A stretch of DNA of 64,000 bases from positions 7,739,080-7,803,079 of the forward strand of contig NW_024881277.1 in NCBI RefSeq assembly GCF_018691265.1, in the 5' to 3' direction. Below the pieces are notes generated by a model, which made no database searches, was not told the origin of the DNA, and saw nothing but the letters and a program-made list of their open reading frames with translations. The stretch comes from Tyto alba. Its lineage: Eukaryota > Chordata > Aves > Strigiformes > Tytonidae. The translations under genes were made by a program, and so were the position numbers. Below are positions 36,400 through 46,653 of the stretch, piece by piece; within the stretch, counting starts at the first letter, position 1, and each line of letters starts with the position of its first letter.

Positions 36400-36840
36400 T
36401 GATCTATTCAGGTAGGCATCACTTGCTTTTAGAGTGCCCTGTGCCTCTCCTTCAGCAGGCTGAAGAGGCTCCGTTCCCTCAGCCTTTCCATATATCTCAT
36501 GTGCTTCAGAGCCAAAACCCCATCACGACAGACTTCCTCTGGACCTTCTCCAGTTTCTCCATCCACCCACTGAAAGGGGAAACCCACTGGTGCATATAGC
36601 ATCCATCATAACTTCCCATGCTCAACTCCTCAAGGCCGCTCCTCAGCCAGTCCTGTTAAAGCCTGTCCTGGAGCAAGGGGTTATTCTGCTCCTGGTGTGG
36701 ACCTTGCCCCCCTTCTCCTTGCAAAACCCTCCTCCTTGTACATCTTCAGGAGATTTCTGTTGGCCAAATAGGAAACTGTGCCAAGGTACTTAAGGACTGA
36801 AACTTCAACATTTCAGCATTTCAGGCTCATGGGCCAATGC
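36400..36840 (-). mobile_element. CR1-like fragment
   Basis: Reversed CR1 words: CAGGCTGAAGAGGCTCCGTTCCCTCAGCC, then CTTCCTCTGGACCTTCTCCAG. Further on, CTCCTTGTACATCTTCAGGAGATTTCTGTTGGCC and CAGCATTTCAGGC match the copy at 12340-12830. Confidence 0.65.
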
Positions 36841-36844
36841 CTCA

Positions 36845-38200
36845 AACAAGACAACAATATGAGGAGTTGAAAGACACTACAGGTAATGAAAGAGAATTTT
36901 GTGTTTAAAGGGGTTGCCGCCCAAGGAGCAAAATGCTACAGCAGCCATGTCAGCAATACTAAAAGAGGGTACAAAAAAGAAATGCATGGCCAATGGGGAA
37001 AGCATTAACAGGCTAGGCTATTCTTTTTGGAGGGTATTAGGATAGTGAAAGAGAAATTAAGGAGGAGGAGGAGGAGGAAAGAGGGAATGGTAACATTGAG
37101 GGGGTGGTTAATGATGGGGGAGAGAAGAATCGTCATAGTTTGAAAGTGAAGGCACACGAGTGAGACCCCGGTGTGATGTGCTCTGTATTCACGCCCTGCC
37201 CTGCACCTGCGTGACAGGGAACGGCCAGCCCTTGCCTCACTGCAGTGGGATGCGGGGGCTGGCCCAGGGCACTGAATCTGTCCGCGGTGCCCAGCACGGT
37301 GCCTGTAGCACGACCAGGCTGAATGGGGGGAGGTCCCTGCAGAGGGCCTGTGCTGTCCATGTCAGCGACACGCAGTTGTGCTGGAAAGTCCCAGTATCTC
37401 ACGTAGCACTACTGGCCTGTATTTGCATATCCTGTATTTGGATATTAAACTGAGATTCATCTGCACTAAAATAGGTTAAGCACTGAAGGGATGTACATGA
37501 GAAAACTGCCATTATATTCAAAGGACAGGTGGGAAACTCAGCTAATGACAAAGGAAGGAAAGGCTTAGATCTTCCTAGGGTACATGATTCCATTTGGTCA
37601 GATAAATATCTCTGTAGGCTGCCATGAACATACGGAGTAGGGAAACGTTCAGTCATCCTAAATGTGGGCATCTGCTGTTGGGCAAAGGAACTCACAACCA
37701 GGCTCCAGGATGCTGCCCCCAGGTGCTGCCCCATCTCTCAGAGCTGCTCTGTTAGAGCTTGCAGCTACTTGCACATATCTTGGACCACCTCGGGCACCCC
37801 AAATGTCACCAGGTATTTGTCTAAGGAGCTCACTGCTGGCCTCCATCTCCATTAATTAGCAGGGCAGATGAGACAAGCTTTTCACATGCAGGTGCCTATT
37901 TTGTGCACACCTGAACTGAGGAGAGAGGAACCCCAGCTCTGTGGGTTTGTGACAGTCCATGAGAGGGAGCTGAATCCCCTTCTAGGCCCAGGACCACAAG
38001 TCTAGAGTGAGATGCCTCAACAGACTCAGCTGAATCACTTCCTCATCAGGGGTAAAAGAAATCCCTCCTTGTCACTGTCTGCAAGTCCTGTTGGATATTA
38101 AGACAAGAAAAGATGAATCTTATACATAAGCCTATCCTGACGAGAAATGACACTGCTAGAAATAAGCGTTTCTCCCCAGCTGAGGGAGGGAACATCAGCG
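36845..38200. other. No gene recognised
   Basis: Contains a short GGA run near 37063 and unremarkable sequence. No exon or known repeat was recognised. Confidence 0.35.
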
Positions 38201-38209
38201 ATTCCTTCA

Positions 38210-38532
38210 GCCTGGTTCACAGCAGTTCCCCTGGAGCCCCAGGGACACCCGGAGGGAGCCCAGAGGGGACAGAGAAAGTGCCGCCTTGGGCTGGTCCCCT
38301 GCTGCTGAGCTGGGCCGGGCTCCTGGGCCGGAGGGAGCTCCTGGCCACTGAGCAGTGCTTGTGAGAGACAGCTCTGCCCAGGAGCAGCTCCTCTGCAAAG
38401 CGCAGCAGGGCTGGGGGCACTGCCTGCAGGCACCCAGGGCAGAGCAGCGAGGCAGGGAGAGGTTCCAGGCAGCGTGGAGTGGGAGGATGCTGAGAGCTCA
38501 CTGCAGGAGAAATCTTCACAGCCCTTGACTCG
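38210..38532 (+). promoter_or_regulatory. Putative non-coding first exon and promoter of OR-c
   Basis: GC-rich block with CTGAGCTGGGCCGGGCTCCTGGGCC (38307 onward) and GCAGCGAGGCAGGGAG, ended by a perfect G|GTAAGT donor (38533-38538). It corresponds to 29140-29385 and 56560-56805. The receptor's acceptor is at 40263-40264, giving an intron of 1.7 kb. Confidence 0.5.
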
Positions 38533-40264
38533 GTAAGTCTGTGGGTGCAGGGCAATGTACCTGAGAGTCCTGGAGGGTCTCTTAGAGCTGGCCCATCCCA
38601 GAGCAGATAGGATCTGGCAGGATGGCTCTCAGGGTTTCTTTTGTGTGGAGAAGGACATGGTGCAGAGCAGGGATTCCCTGCTGCACCCTCAGAGGGTACA
38701 GGGCATCCCATCTCCCTTTTCCTGGGGCCGGCTGCAGGGGTGTGCAGCCGGGTGTGCAGGCAGGGGTGCCCAGGGCTGTCCTTCCCAGCAGGGTCCCTGC
38801 ACCCCAGGGGGCTGTGTGCTGGGGCAGGGACTCTGCTGCCTGCCAGGGTCAGCACTCAGCCTGCCCGGGGAGCTCCCCACAGAGCTGTGGGGAGAATCTG
38901 TGGGGGGATGGAGAAACTCCCGCCAGGGCAGGCTCCTTCTGCTGTTGAGAGAGATTGCTGTCTGTGTCAGGACTGCTCACAGCTCCAGATCACCTTCAGG
39001 ATATTACCTGGGGATGTTTCAGTGGGAAGGACAAGGCAGGGGCTACCTGAAGCAAAGTCACTTTCTAGAGTCTGTGCTTTCGGTTTCCTGCTGTGATGGG
39101 GAGGCACAGAGATGTTAATGGAGATGTCATGTTTGTACAAGACACCGAGACTCCTTGAGCATTGCAGTGACAGGTTAATAGGTCAGCAAGGAATTCATAA
39201 AGCCTTAACCACCTTCAGCCCAATGATCAGCATCAACATAATCCTCAGGGTTGATCTCAGCTGTTCTTTAGGGCCTCCAAACACTGAGCTATCCTTAGAC
39301 TATGCATGCTGTCAGGAGGTGTCTGCAGGGCAGAGCTGATCACGCAGCAGGTCGGATGGGGTCTGTGGGCACTGACAGGGAGGAGACATGGGGACAGAGA
39401 AAGAGCCCCTGGCAGGGACATCTCCAGGCAACAGAGGGCAGGGAGAGAGAGGGAGAGGGAGCTGCTCCCAGAGATACCGAGGGAGGGGGGATTCAGGAAA
39501 CTCCCTGCCATCCCCTGCAGTGCAGACCCCTCCCCTGGTCTCTACTCTCACTCAGCAGAGCTTCTGCCCCAAGGCCATGTGTTCCCAGGCTTCATCACCC
39601 CGATGGCATCCTGACCCTTTAGGACTTTGAACATCCCAGTAACTTTCTCTCTCCCCCTGTTCTTCCTCCTTCAGCAGCAGCATTGGGGCATGTCTCTGTA
39701 TTTCCCCTCCTGTCTGTGCTGCCCTTATTCTTGCCCTCAGTCCCTCTGGGGAGGAGGGTTTCAGCTGCAGCTCAGACAATGAAAGATTGGGTCTTGCCCT
39801 GTAGATGTGTCCAGGGGAGCAAAGTGCCCCAGCCCATCCTAACCAGAGGGCTCAGGGCAACACAGTGCCTGGGGCCGGGGAATGAGCTGGCTCTGTCTGC
39901 TCACTGCAGCTGTGGCACAGCCAACAGTCTCTCTGGGGTTGTCCTCCTGGAAGATGCTGAAGAGCACTTCTGCATTACTAGTGAATTATAGCTGACATGA
40001 ACTGTTGATTTCATACCTTTTCTGTCATACCCTCTGCTGTAGAGAAGGGCTGACTCCTCCAGAGCCAATGGGCCAAGGCCACTGCTGCTGGAAAGTCACT
40101 CAGCCTGCACAACCCAGAGGCTCAGCCTGAGAGACGAGCAAGGAGGGAGGTAATGTGTGTTTGGGTGGGGACAGGGGACAGAGAAAGGGAGCATTGAGTA
40201 ATTCATAAAAATTTACTCACAGAACTCTGCCCCAAATTGTAACTGTCTTTTTCCCCCTGGACAG
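38533..40264 (+). other. First intron of the OR-c unit
   Basis: Shares blocks with the other units (38730-38960, 39300-39420 and 39790-39960). It lacks the GGA tract. It ends at TTTCCCCCTGGACAG. Confidence 0.5.
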
Positions 40265-40287
40265 GACTCCATGCTCAGAGGCAGCAG

Positions 40288-41244
40288 ATGTCCAACAGCA
40301 GCTTCATCACCCAGTTCCTCCTCCTGGCATTCGCAGACACTCGGGAGCTGCAGCTCCTGCACTTCTGGCTCTTCCTGGGCATCTACCTGGCTGCCCTCCT
40401 GGGCAACGGCCTCATCATCACCGCCATCACCTGCGACCACCACCTCCACACCCCCATGTACTTCTTCCTCCTCAACCTCTCCCTCCTCGATCTGGGATCC
40501 ATCTCCACCACTGTCCCTAAAGCCATGGCTAACTTGATCTGGGACACCAAGGCCATTTCATATGCAGGATGTACTGCCCAAGAGTTTCTGTTTGCCTTCT
40601 TGATGTCAGCAGAATTTTCTCTTCTCACCATCATGGCCTATGACCGCTACGTTGCCATCTGCCAACCCCTGCACTACGGGACCCTCCTGGGCAGCAGAGC
40701 TTGTGTCCACATGGCAGCAGCTGCCTGGGGTAGTGGGTTTCTCAATGCCGTGCTACACACAGCCAATACATTCTCACTACCACTGTGCCAAGGCAATGCC
40801 ATTAACCAGTTCTTCTGTGAAGTTCCCCAGATCCTCAAGCTCTCCTGCGCCAACTCCTTCCTCAGGGAAATTTGGGTTCTTTTGGTTGGTGCCTGTTTAA
40901 CATCCGGGTGCTTTATTTTCATTGTGGTGTCCTATGTGCAGATCTTCAGGGCCGCGCTGAGGATCACCTCTGAGGAATGGCACAAAGCCTTCTCCACGTG
41001 CCTTCCGCACCTGGCTGTGGTCTCCCTGTTTGTCATCACTGCCATGTTTGCCTACCTGAAGCCCCCCTCCATCTCTTCCCCTTCCCAAGATCTGGAGGTG
41101 GCTCTTCTGTACTCAGTGGTGCCTCCAGCAGTGAACCCCCTCATCTACAGCATGAGGAACAAGGAGATCAAGGATGCCATTAGGAAAGTGATTTCATGGC
41201 TATTTATCAATACTGTTAAGTTTCCCTCCTCTCTGCAGAAGTGA
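40288..41244 (+). CDS. Olfactory receptor, OR14-like (OR-c), intact
   Basis: A 318-residue odorant GPCR, paralogous to OR-b. Asn3 glycosylation sequon, GN at 39-40, TPMYFFLLNLS at 55-65, Cys95 and MAYDRYVAIC at 117-125. EL2 cysteines are at 167, 177 and 187, and KAFSTCLPHL and NPLIYSMRN follow. The ATG at 40288 lies 23 bases after a splice acceptor. Differences from the sister genes: Glu at 99 inside TM3, where OR-b has Val; a one-residue deletion in the third intracellular loop (SEEWHKAF where the others read SEQGRHKAF); and a longer C-terminus (318 against 308). These may change ligand range or coupling, but that is inference. An AATAAA at 41505-41510 could end the transcript. Confidence 0.94.
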   Translation: MSNSSFITQFLLLAFADTRELQLLHFWLFLGIYLAALLGNGLIITAITCDHHLHTPMYFFLLNLSLLDLGSISTTVPKAMANLIWDTKAISYAGCTAQEFLFAFLMSAEFSLLTIMAYDRYVAICQPLHYGTLLGSRACVHMAAAAWGSGFLNAVLHTANTFSLPLCQGNAINQFFCEVPQILKLSCANSFLREIWVLLVGACLTSGCFIFIVVSYVQIFRAALRITSEEWHKAFSTCLPHLAVVSLFVITAMFAYLKPPSISSPSQDLEVALLYSVVPPAVNPLIYSMRNKEIKDAIRKVISWLFINTVKFPSSLQK

Positions 41245-41504
41245 CTCGTAGGGTATCCCATGCTAGGTCTATGCTTTTTTATTATTATCATTAACATAAT
41301 TTGAATTATCATCACAATTTTTGTTATCATTCTCATTTTTATAGTTATCATTATTGTTTTTGGTAATCTGTGGTTGTTTTTTTCCTACACAAATGTTTAG
41401 ATTCAACTCGCTTGTACTGAGATATGACTCTGCTCTGTCTCCTGGAGCCTGTATAAACTATGTCTAACACTGGGTCAGAGCTGACTCTCTCATAGGATAT
41501 CTAC

Positions 41505-41510
41505 AATAAA
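41505..41510 (+). terminator. Polyadenylation signal candidate for OR-c
   Basis: AATAAA 260 bases after the OR-c stop codon, followed by T- and G-containing sequence. Confidence 0.45.
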
Positions 41511-41514
41511 ATGG

Positions 41515-42835
41515 GATCTTCCCAGTGCACTGCCGAAAGGTTAGGGTCTTCTACCAAAGCTGGTGCTAGGAATAGGCACAAGCAACTGCTCCCTGAGTGT
41601 CAGTTTACTCCATGTAGTCAGGGGCCAAGAGCTCAATGTCATGGCATCCATGTTTAGTGACAGTGGAGATGGTGAATGGTCGCTGAATTCCATTTCCATG
41701 GTTGTCCCACAGTGATATGCAGATGAAGTCCTTAAGGAGGGGAGCCTGGAGCTGCCTGAAGAGCACAGGGTATCTCCATGAACAGCAGGTGCCTGGGGCG
41801 GGCAGGGACTGGAGCCCCATAAATTGAGAGATCACCCAAGGTGGGAGTCACTCAAAGGGAAAGTGCTAAATCCAGGTATCTTCAGGAAAACAAGGACTCT
41901 GCAATCCCAGAGGAGGCCATGGGGACGCAGCAGGCGCAAGGAAAGGAGGCTGCAGAGCGATTCATCTCACCTTCAGGCACAGCCAAACACCCCTGCTCCC
42001 CTTGGAAATGCACCATAGTCCCTCCCTTCAAGCACTGCCACCTCCACAGACCCTTTGGGAGGGGGTTTGAAGCAGTGATCCCTAAAGATCCTGGGGCCAT
42101 ATGGAGAGCACAAGGAGGGGGCCAGGAGAGGCTGCCCAGAGCAGAGTAAGGATGGGGGGAGATCAGAAGGGAGGTGACCTGGGCTGGGCAACGGCCTCCA
42201 ATGGAAAAATGATGATGTTCAGCTAAATCAAGGCAATGTCCAGACTCTGGGTCTGTTGGTTGTTGCTGAGCCACAAGTCCTTGCTGTCCTGGTGCTCCAG
42301 CAGGCCAGTGAAGGTGGCTGAGGAAGGAGTGGTGCCCCCAGGCTCTTGGTGCTGTTGTCCTCCTGTGTGGAGCTGGCCACAACAGCCTGCCTGCATGGCC
42401 CTAGGGGTCCCAGTGAGGTCATGCTTGGAGAGTAGGTTGCAATTAGCATTGCTCTGAGTCGGTGTGATGGATGATCTGGGTGGGAATCACAGAAGGCAAG
42501 GACAAGAAGCAGGAGGTGAAATTTCAAATGAGGTTTTGAGGAAAGAAAAGAACCCCAAACCCACAATGACAGTGGGCCAGCACTGGGCCAGGGGCCTGTG
42601 AGTTTCAAAACTCTAATTTCTAAAGAGTTTAACAGGGAAAAAAATCATCATGATTAGAGCTAGCTCAGGAGAAAGCACTGACCAATCTGATCTAACTGTA
42701 AACTTATCCCTGATCAGAGCAGCCCGCGGTGCTAGAGACGTCCAGAGGTCCCTTCTGACCAAAACCACTGTAGAGGGATGGGCTGGGCAGCGTAGGGAGG
42801 AGAGTGGACACTGCTCTGTGCTGAGGTGTAGGAAG
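41515..42835 (+). other. Downstream flank of OR-c
   Basis: No gene. 41600-42200 matches 32590-33120 (shared GTGCTAAATC and GGACACAGCAGGCACAGGGAAAGGA-type words). The remainder up to the retroviral LTR is not recognised. Confidence 0.5.
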
Positions 42836-42840
42836 GACCT

Positions 42841-43275
42841 TGTACGGAGTGCGAGACCGGAGTTAGACCTCACACAGATGCGATGAATGTCGTACTCTCT
42901 TTATTAGTCCAGGGTACATATATTTATACAGACAACGCTAAATATTATGCCTACTAGTCACTAGCTGATTGGCTTAAGCTCTAAGGTCGTATTCGCATGG
43001 TCCACCTACTTGCAGTTAGCTAACAGCACAAGCTTCTCATAACACTAAGTTTCTCAGGCCACTATTTCTAATTCCTCTTAACCTGTTTTCGACACACCAC
43101 GGTACACAGGCTGAAGCGTCCTTGACATTCTTCATGTATCAGCAGCTGCGAGCAGCTGCAGGCAAACCCTAGTGAGGCCCAGCATCAGCGAGGCAGCATC
43201 AGCCCCTAGAACAGGCTCTGATCGTACAATTGCTCGGTGGGCTCAGGACCCTTGTCTCTGAGCCATTCTCCAACA
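42841..43275 (-). mobile_element. 3' LTR of the class I ERV (may extend to 43661)
   Basis: On the minus strand the segment starts TGTTGGAGAATGG right after a polypurine tract (AAAAAGAAAAAGGGGG) and ends CTCCGTACA. That gives TG...CA edges and 435 bp. It holds a TATAAATA box (42921-42928) and AATAAA (42900-42905). A second, similar polypurine tract at 43662-43680 lies just after the env stop and is followed by TGTGGTAGG. The true LTR could therefore be 821 bp (42841-43661). Confidence 0.65.
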
Positions 43276-43661
43276 AGTCCCCCTTTTTCTTTTTGTACGA
43301 GCAGAGTCTGCCTTAACGTTCATTCAAAGACTTTCTTAATACCTGATAAAGCACAACTTAAGCATGCAAGCTTACAGTCTATTGGCTAAAGGCAGTTATC
43401 ACACCCCCCACCCCACCCGGAAGTGCTGTGATAGGTCTGCATCGTTAATTGACGTGTATAAACTAAGTCTACTTTAGATTTAGTTTATACAGGCATTCAG
43501 ACAGGAAGGAAGCACTAACTTGACTTCCTCATTCTTACCCTTCCAGGTGACCTCAAGGGCAGGATTACCATGGGGCAGTTTTCTGCTCAGAGACCCAGCC
43601 TGGATTGTCCAAACCCTGTAGGATCAGTGCATGACCCTGATCCCTAAAAAATCCTACCACA

Positions 43662-43680
43662 TTTCCCCCTTTTTCTTTTT
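43662..43680 (-). other. Polypurine tract before the 3' LTR
   Basis: Minus-strand AAAAAGAAAAAGGGGGAAA, 26 bases after the env stop. It is the normal site for plus-strand DNA priming in retroviruses. A near copy is at 43277-43294. Confidence 0.6.
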
Positions 43681-43885
43681 AGACAATCCAGACTCCTTTT
43701 AATGCTCAATTCATAGCATTCATAAAGCATTTCCACACAGACCCCAATACCATCATGACAGTCATAATGACAATCAGCATTGCCAGTCCATGCATCAACA
43801 TACCTTTCAGCCACCCACTAATTCCCAAGTTGTGTAGATTTGTAACCATTCTATCAGTCCATTTTCCAGTTTTATGTCTTGTACC

Positions 43886-44684
43886 TTTTTTTTTTTTTTT
43901 GAACAATAATCAACAATTTATTAGCAAACAAGAACCTGAAATAATTAACTGTATAACAATCCAGCAAAGTCCCACGCGACACAATCAGAAAGAGAGAAAA
44001 TAAGAAACAAAGATATCAGCACTGTCCTTCGGATGTTGTCCTTCGAGTTCTTGTTACCCCTGCTCACGGGGGCAATTGCGATAGAAAGATAGAAAGAGTC
44101 CAAGAACAACAGTCATGCTCTGCGTGGTAATTCCGCTGATGAGTAACATTTTCTTCTTTGAACTATAAGTCTGTTTCCATCACCTCATCAAGGTTTCGAG
44201 GGCATCTTAGTTGTCTTCATGATCTTGGAGGACTGGGGGGAGGAGGTGATCTTCTCCGACACCAGCCACGAGACATTCCCTCGCATACTGCAATGGCAAC
44301 GACGATCACTACCAATATAACAAAAAATCCCAACAGCAGGGCGGCGCACACGGGATCGTCCCCTACTCCCATCTTCCCAAATTGCAATCCAGCGGGATCG
44401 GTAAGATTAGTGGGGATAGTCCAGCCCCAGGCTAGGGGCTTGACCGAGGAAGGTCCAAGTGCGCAATGAGCGGAAGTTTCTCTTCCACCCAGAATGCCTG
44501 TGTTGCCTAGATCTGGGCGGGCCTGGCAGTTGTTTTTGCCATCCAGGTATAGCCGAACTTTCGAGACCCTCCAACAACACATGCGCTTTGGACTGGGGGT
44601 GTGGAAATCCATTTTCCTGCTGTGTATGTGGACCCTGACTCCCGATCCCTACGGACCAGGCCTGTTGACCACTTGCGCTCTCAC
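43886..44684 (-). mobile_element. Poly(A)-tailed retrocopy inside env
   Basis: A run of 15 T (43886-43900) marks a poly(A) tail on the minus strand, with AATAAA 16-21 bases before it (plus-strand TTTATT at 43917-43922). The 9-10 bp word TCTTGTACC(T) occurs exactly at both edges (43877-43886 and 44685-44694), as expected for target-primed retroposition. The inserted sequence is about 800 bp. I do not recognise its source. It may be a host mRNA or the 3' end of another retroviral transcript. Confidence 0.6.
44217..44612 (-). CDS. Unrecognised membrane-protein frame in the retrocopy
   Basis: An open frame of 131 codons carried by the insertion. It has a Cys-containing N-terminal part with one NLT sequon. 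A strong hydrophobic span follows (AALLLGFFVILVVIVVAIAV), then a basic, proline-rich tail (RRRSPPPPSPPRS) and a stop. The layout is that of the C-terminal part of a type I membrane protein. It ends 314 bases before the poly(A) tract. I do not recognise the family. A retroviral transmembrane subunit and a host membrane protein are both possible. No function is claimed. Confidence 0.35.
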   Translation of the reverse strand: MDFHTPSPKRMCCWRVSKVRLYLDGKNNCQARPDLGNTGILGGRETSAHCALGPSSVKPLAWGWTIPTNLTDPAGLQFGKMGVGDDPVCAALLLGFFVILVVIVVAIAVCEGMSRGWCRRRSPPPPSPPRS

Positions 44685-44711
44685 TCTTGTACCTCCGAAA
44701 CCGCGGAAACA

Positions 44712-44936
44712 ATGGAGCGTGCTTATGTATGGGCAGCAATTTATTATGCAGCCTTGATGTTGGTAGCCCTCACTTTGTTTGCCTTTTTACTACATATCTT
44801 TTGCCCTTGTAAATGTTCCTCTTTCAAGTGCCCATGTAGTTGTATCTGCTTACGTAAACCACCATCTCCTTCCTCTCCCCGTCCCCAAAGTCTGGGAGCA
44901 CATCCCTCGGCCCAGCCTGAGACACATGCTGTTTAA
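44712..44936 (+). CDS. Unrecognised 74-aa single-pass membrane-protein frame, antisense to env
   Basis: An ATG in a strong context (A at -3, G at +4) opens 74 codons. They give a short N-terminus, a hydrophobic span (WAAIYYAALMLVALTLFAFL), a cluster of seven cysteines (CPCKCSSFKCPCSCIC) and a Ser/Pro-rich tail. The cysteine cluster next to the membrane looks like a palmitoylation site. The frame is open for another 37 codons upstream, across the target-site duplication. The strand is opposite to the ERV. It may be chance, or a foreign gene. I recognise no family. Confidence 0.3.
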   Translation: MERAYVWAAIYYAALMLVALTLFAFLLHIFCPCKCSSFKCPCSCICLRKPPSPSSPRPQSLGAHPSAQPETHAV

Positions 44937-44999
44937 GTAGGTTTGGGTGGAAAACTGTTGATTGGTAGTGTTACTGTTATTGTTACCTTGTCTATGTTT

Positions 45000-45290
45000 G
45001 GTTAACCATGTCGAAAATTCTGTTATAGGTCTTTTGGCGGTTTTGGTACTGGCTGTTTTACTTCTGTCACATCTTTTACTTGGATTCTCTTCTTCCCACT
45101 AAAAATATCTCCATCCACCCTTCTGTCTTTGGGAAAGCAAAGCCACTCTGATGTTGGACATAACAGTAAAGCACTTGCTGCACAAATTTGCCACTATTAA
45201 AGCAAACCATATCAGGATGATTAGCAGAGGTCCGGTATAACATATACTCCCACCTCTCATGCCTATGGCGTTGCAGCCCACAGCTGAGAT
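45000..45290. other. Hydrophobic frames on both strands in the broken env
   Basis: Minus strand 45099-45281 reads a 60-codon frame with one hydrophobic span (PLLIILIWFALIVANLC). The plus strand near 45020-45103 reads GLLAVLVLAVLLLSHLLLG before a stop. Which, if either, is coding cannot be decided here. Confidence 0.25.
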
Positions 45291-46653
45291 AAAAGTCTTC
45301 CTGGTGGCGACACAGAGGTTAACCCGGTCTTGCCCTCTACTTTTAACGAATCTGTGTGTTAAGAGTTAGTCAATTCAAGTCAGCTCCTTCGTAGCCACTT
45401 CCTTTGTTTAAGCAAAGCAAATTTTCTTCTTTTTTTGGCACTTTCTGATAGTGTCCTTCCATCAACTCTCAGGGACATCCCAAATTATGGGGATTAACCT
45501 CTTTTTCCCGTAAATCAAGGTTACAGTTCATGCCCCTTCCCTATACAGTTATAACACAATTTTCTCCATCTGCAAGAAATACCACCTCCGGTGACACATT
45601 TCACATCACACAAAACCACGCTTCATGACACCCATACATACACTCGAGACAAGGTATTACCCTATTAGGTTGATTTTCTAGCAATGCCTGATCGAATCCA
45701 AAATGTTCATAATCTATTACCAAAAGCCACTCTGTCACATGTCTGCCAGTTAATGCTCAGTAAACGCCAGCTTTTCCCTGACATTTTTTTTTTTTTTTTG
45801 GTTCCTTATACAGCAAGTAAGTAAATGAATAAGTAAATTTTCACAGTGTTACTTCTGAACCCAGTCAAAACCCCAGTCAAACCACTGGTTAAGAGTCATT
45901 CAATCCCCTCCTGATGAATTTACTTAGTTCTTTGAGGGTGACTTGTAGTTGGTCAGTTGATGGTACCACAGTCCACTCCTGAGGCTTTTCCACCGGTCCT
46001 TTTCCTCAGGAGGCATGAGTCCACCCTTTTCTTTAGTTCAGATCGCTGTCTGGGTGGTCAGCAGCACCTGAAATATTTTGTCCTGGGGTATCAAGTACCC
46101 CAATGCACATATCCCTGTCTAATTAGCAGGCAGGCTTTTTCTGGCCACTCCATCTCCGCCGAGCCACCAGCACCCAGCACCTAGACTACACTTTTCAGTC
46201 TGTTTACTAAGGAAAAACAGAGCTTGCCCTTTACCTGCACTTTTCTCTTGGATATTCTGAATGGTCCCAATTAAAGTCTCCAGTGATCTGAATGTCCCTA
46301 CATCCTGTCCTCCTGTGCTATTTCTTCTGTATATTGTGTTTGCTTGATCCCATATCTGCAAATGAAATTAGGCCCTGTCCTTTTATCTCTATCTTCCCCA
46401 AAAGTGCAACTTTTTGTAGTCTGAGCATTCATAGTTGAATTCTTAGATACTACTCCAAATAAGGTGGTCCTGAATTTCCTCCTCTGGGAAGAGCTGTACA
46501 TACCCAACAATCTGTTAAATTTAGTGAACGAGCTATCTTCCCAGTTTGTTGCAGAAACACATTATCCCTCCATGCTATTACACAGGCACTGAAAAGGAGC
46601 AGTATTACAGGGCTCTTAGTCCTCATCTTAGCTCCGCTTTTGAATGCGGAGCT

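Larger units (their letters stand above)
43706..46626 (-). pseudogene. ERV env, interrupted and frameshifted
   Basis: The start is at 46626 with a hydrophobic leader, followed within about 60 codons by a CWVC motif, which in this class lies in the surface subunit. A hydrophobic anchor and short tail near 43706-43880 form the end. The middle is broken by stops and frameshifts, and a segment with a poly(A) tail has inserted at about 43886-44684. The gene cannot produce a full envelope protein. Confidence 0.65.
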
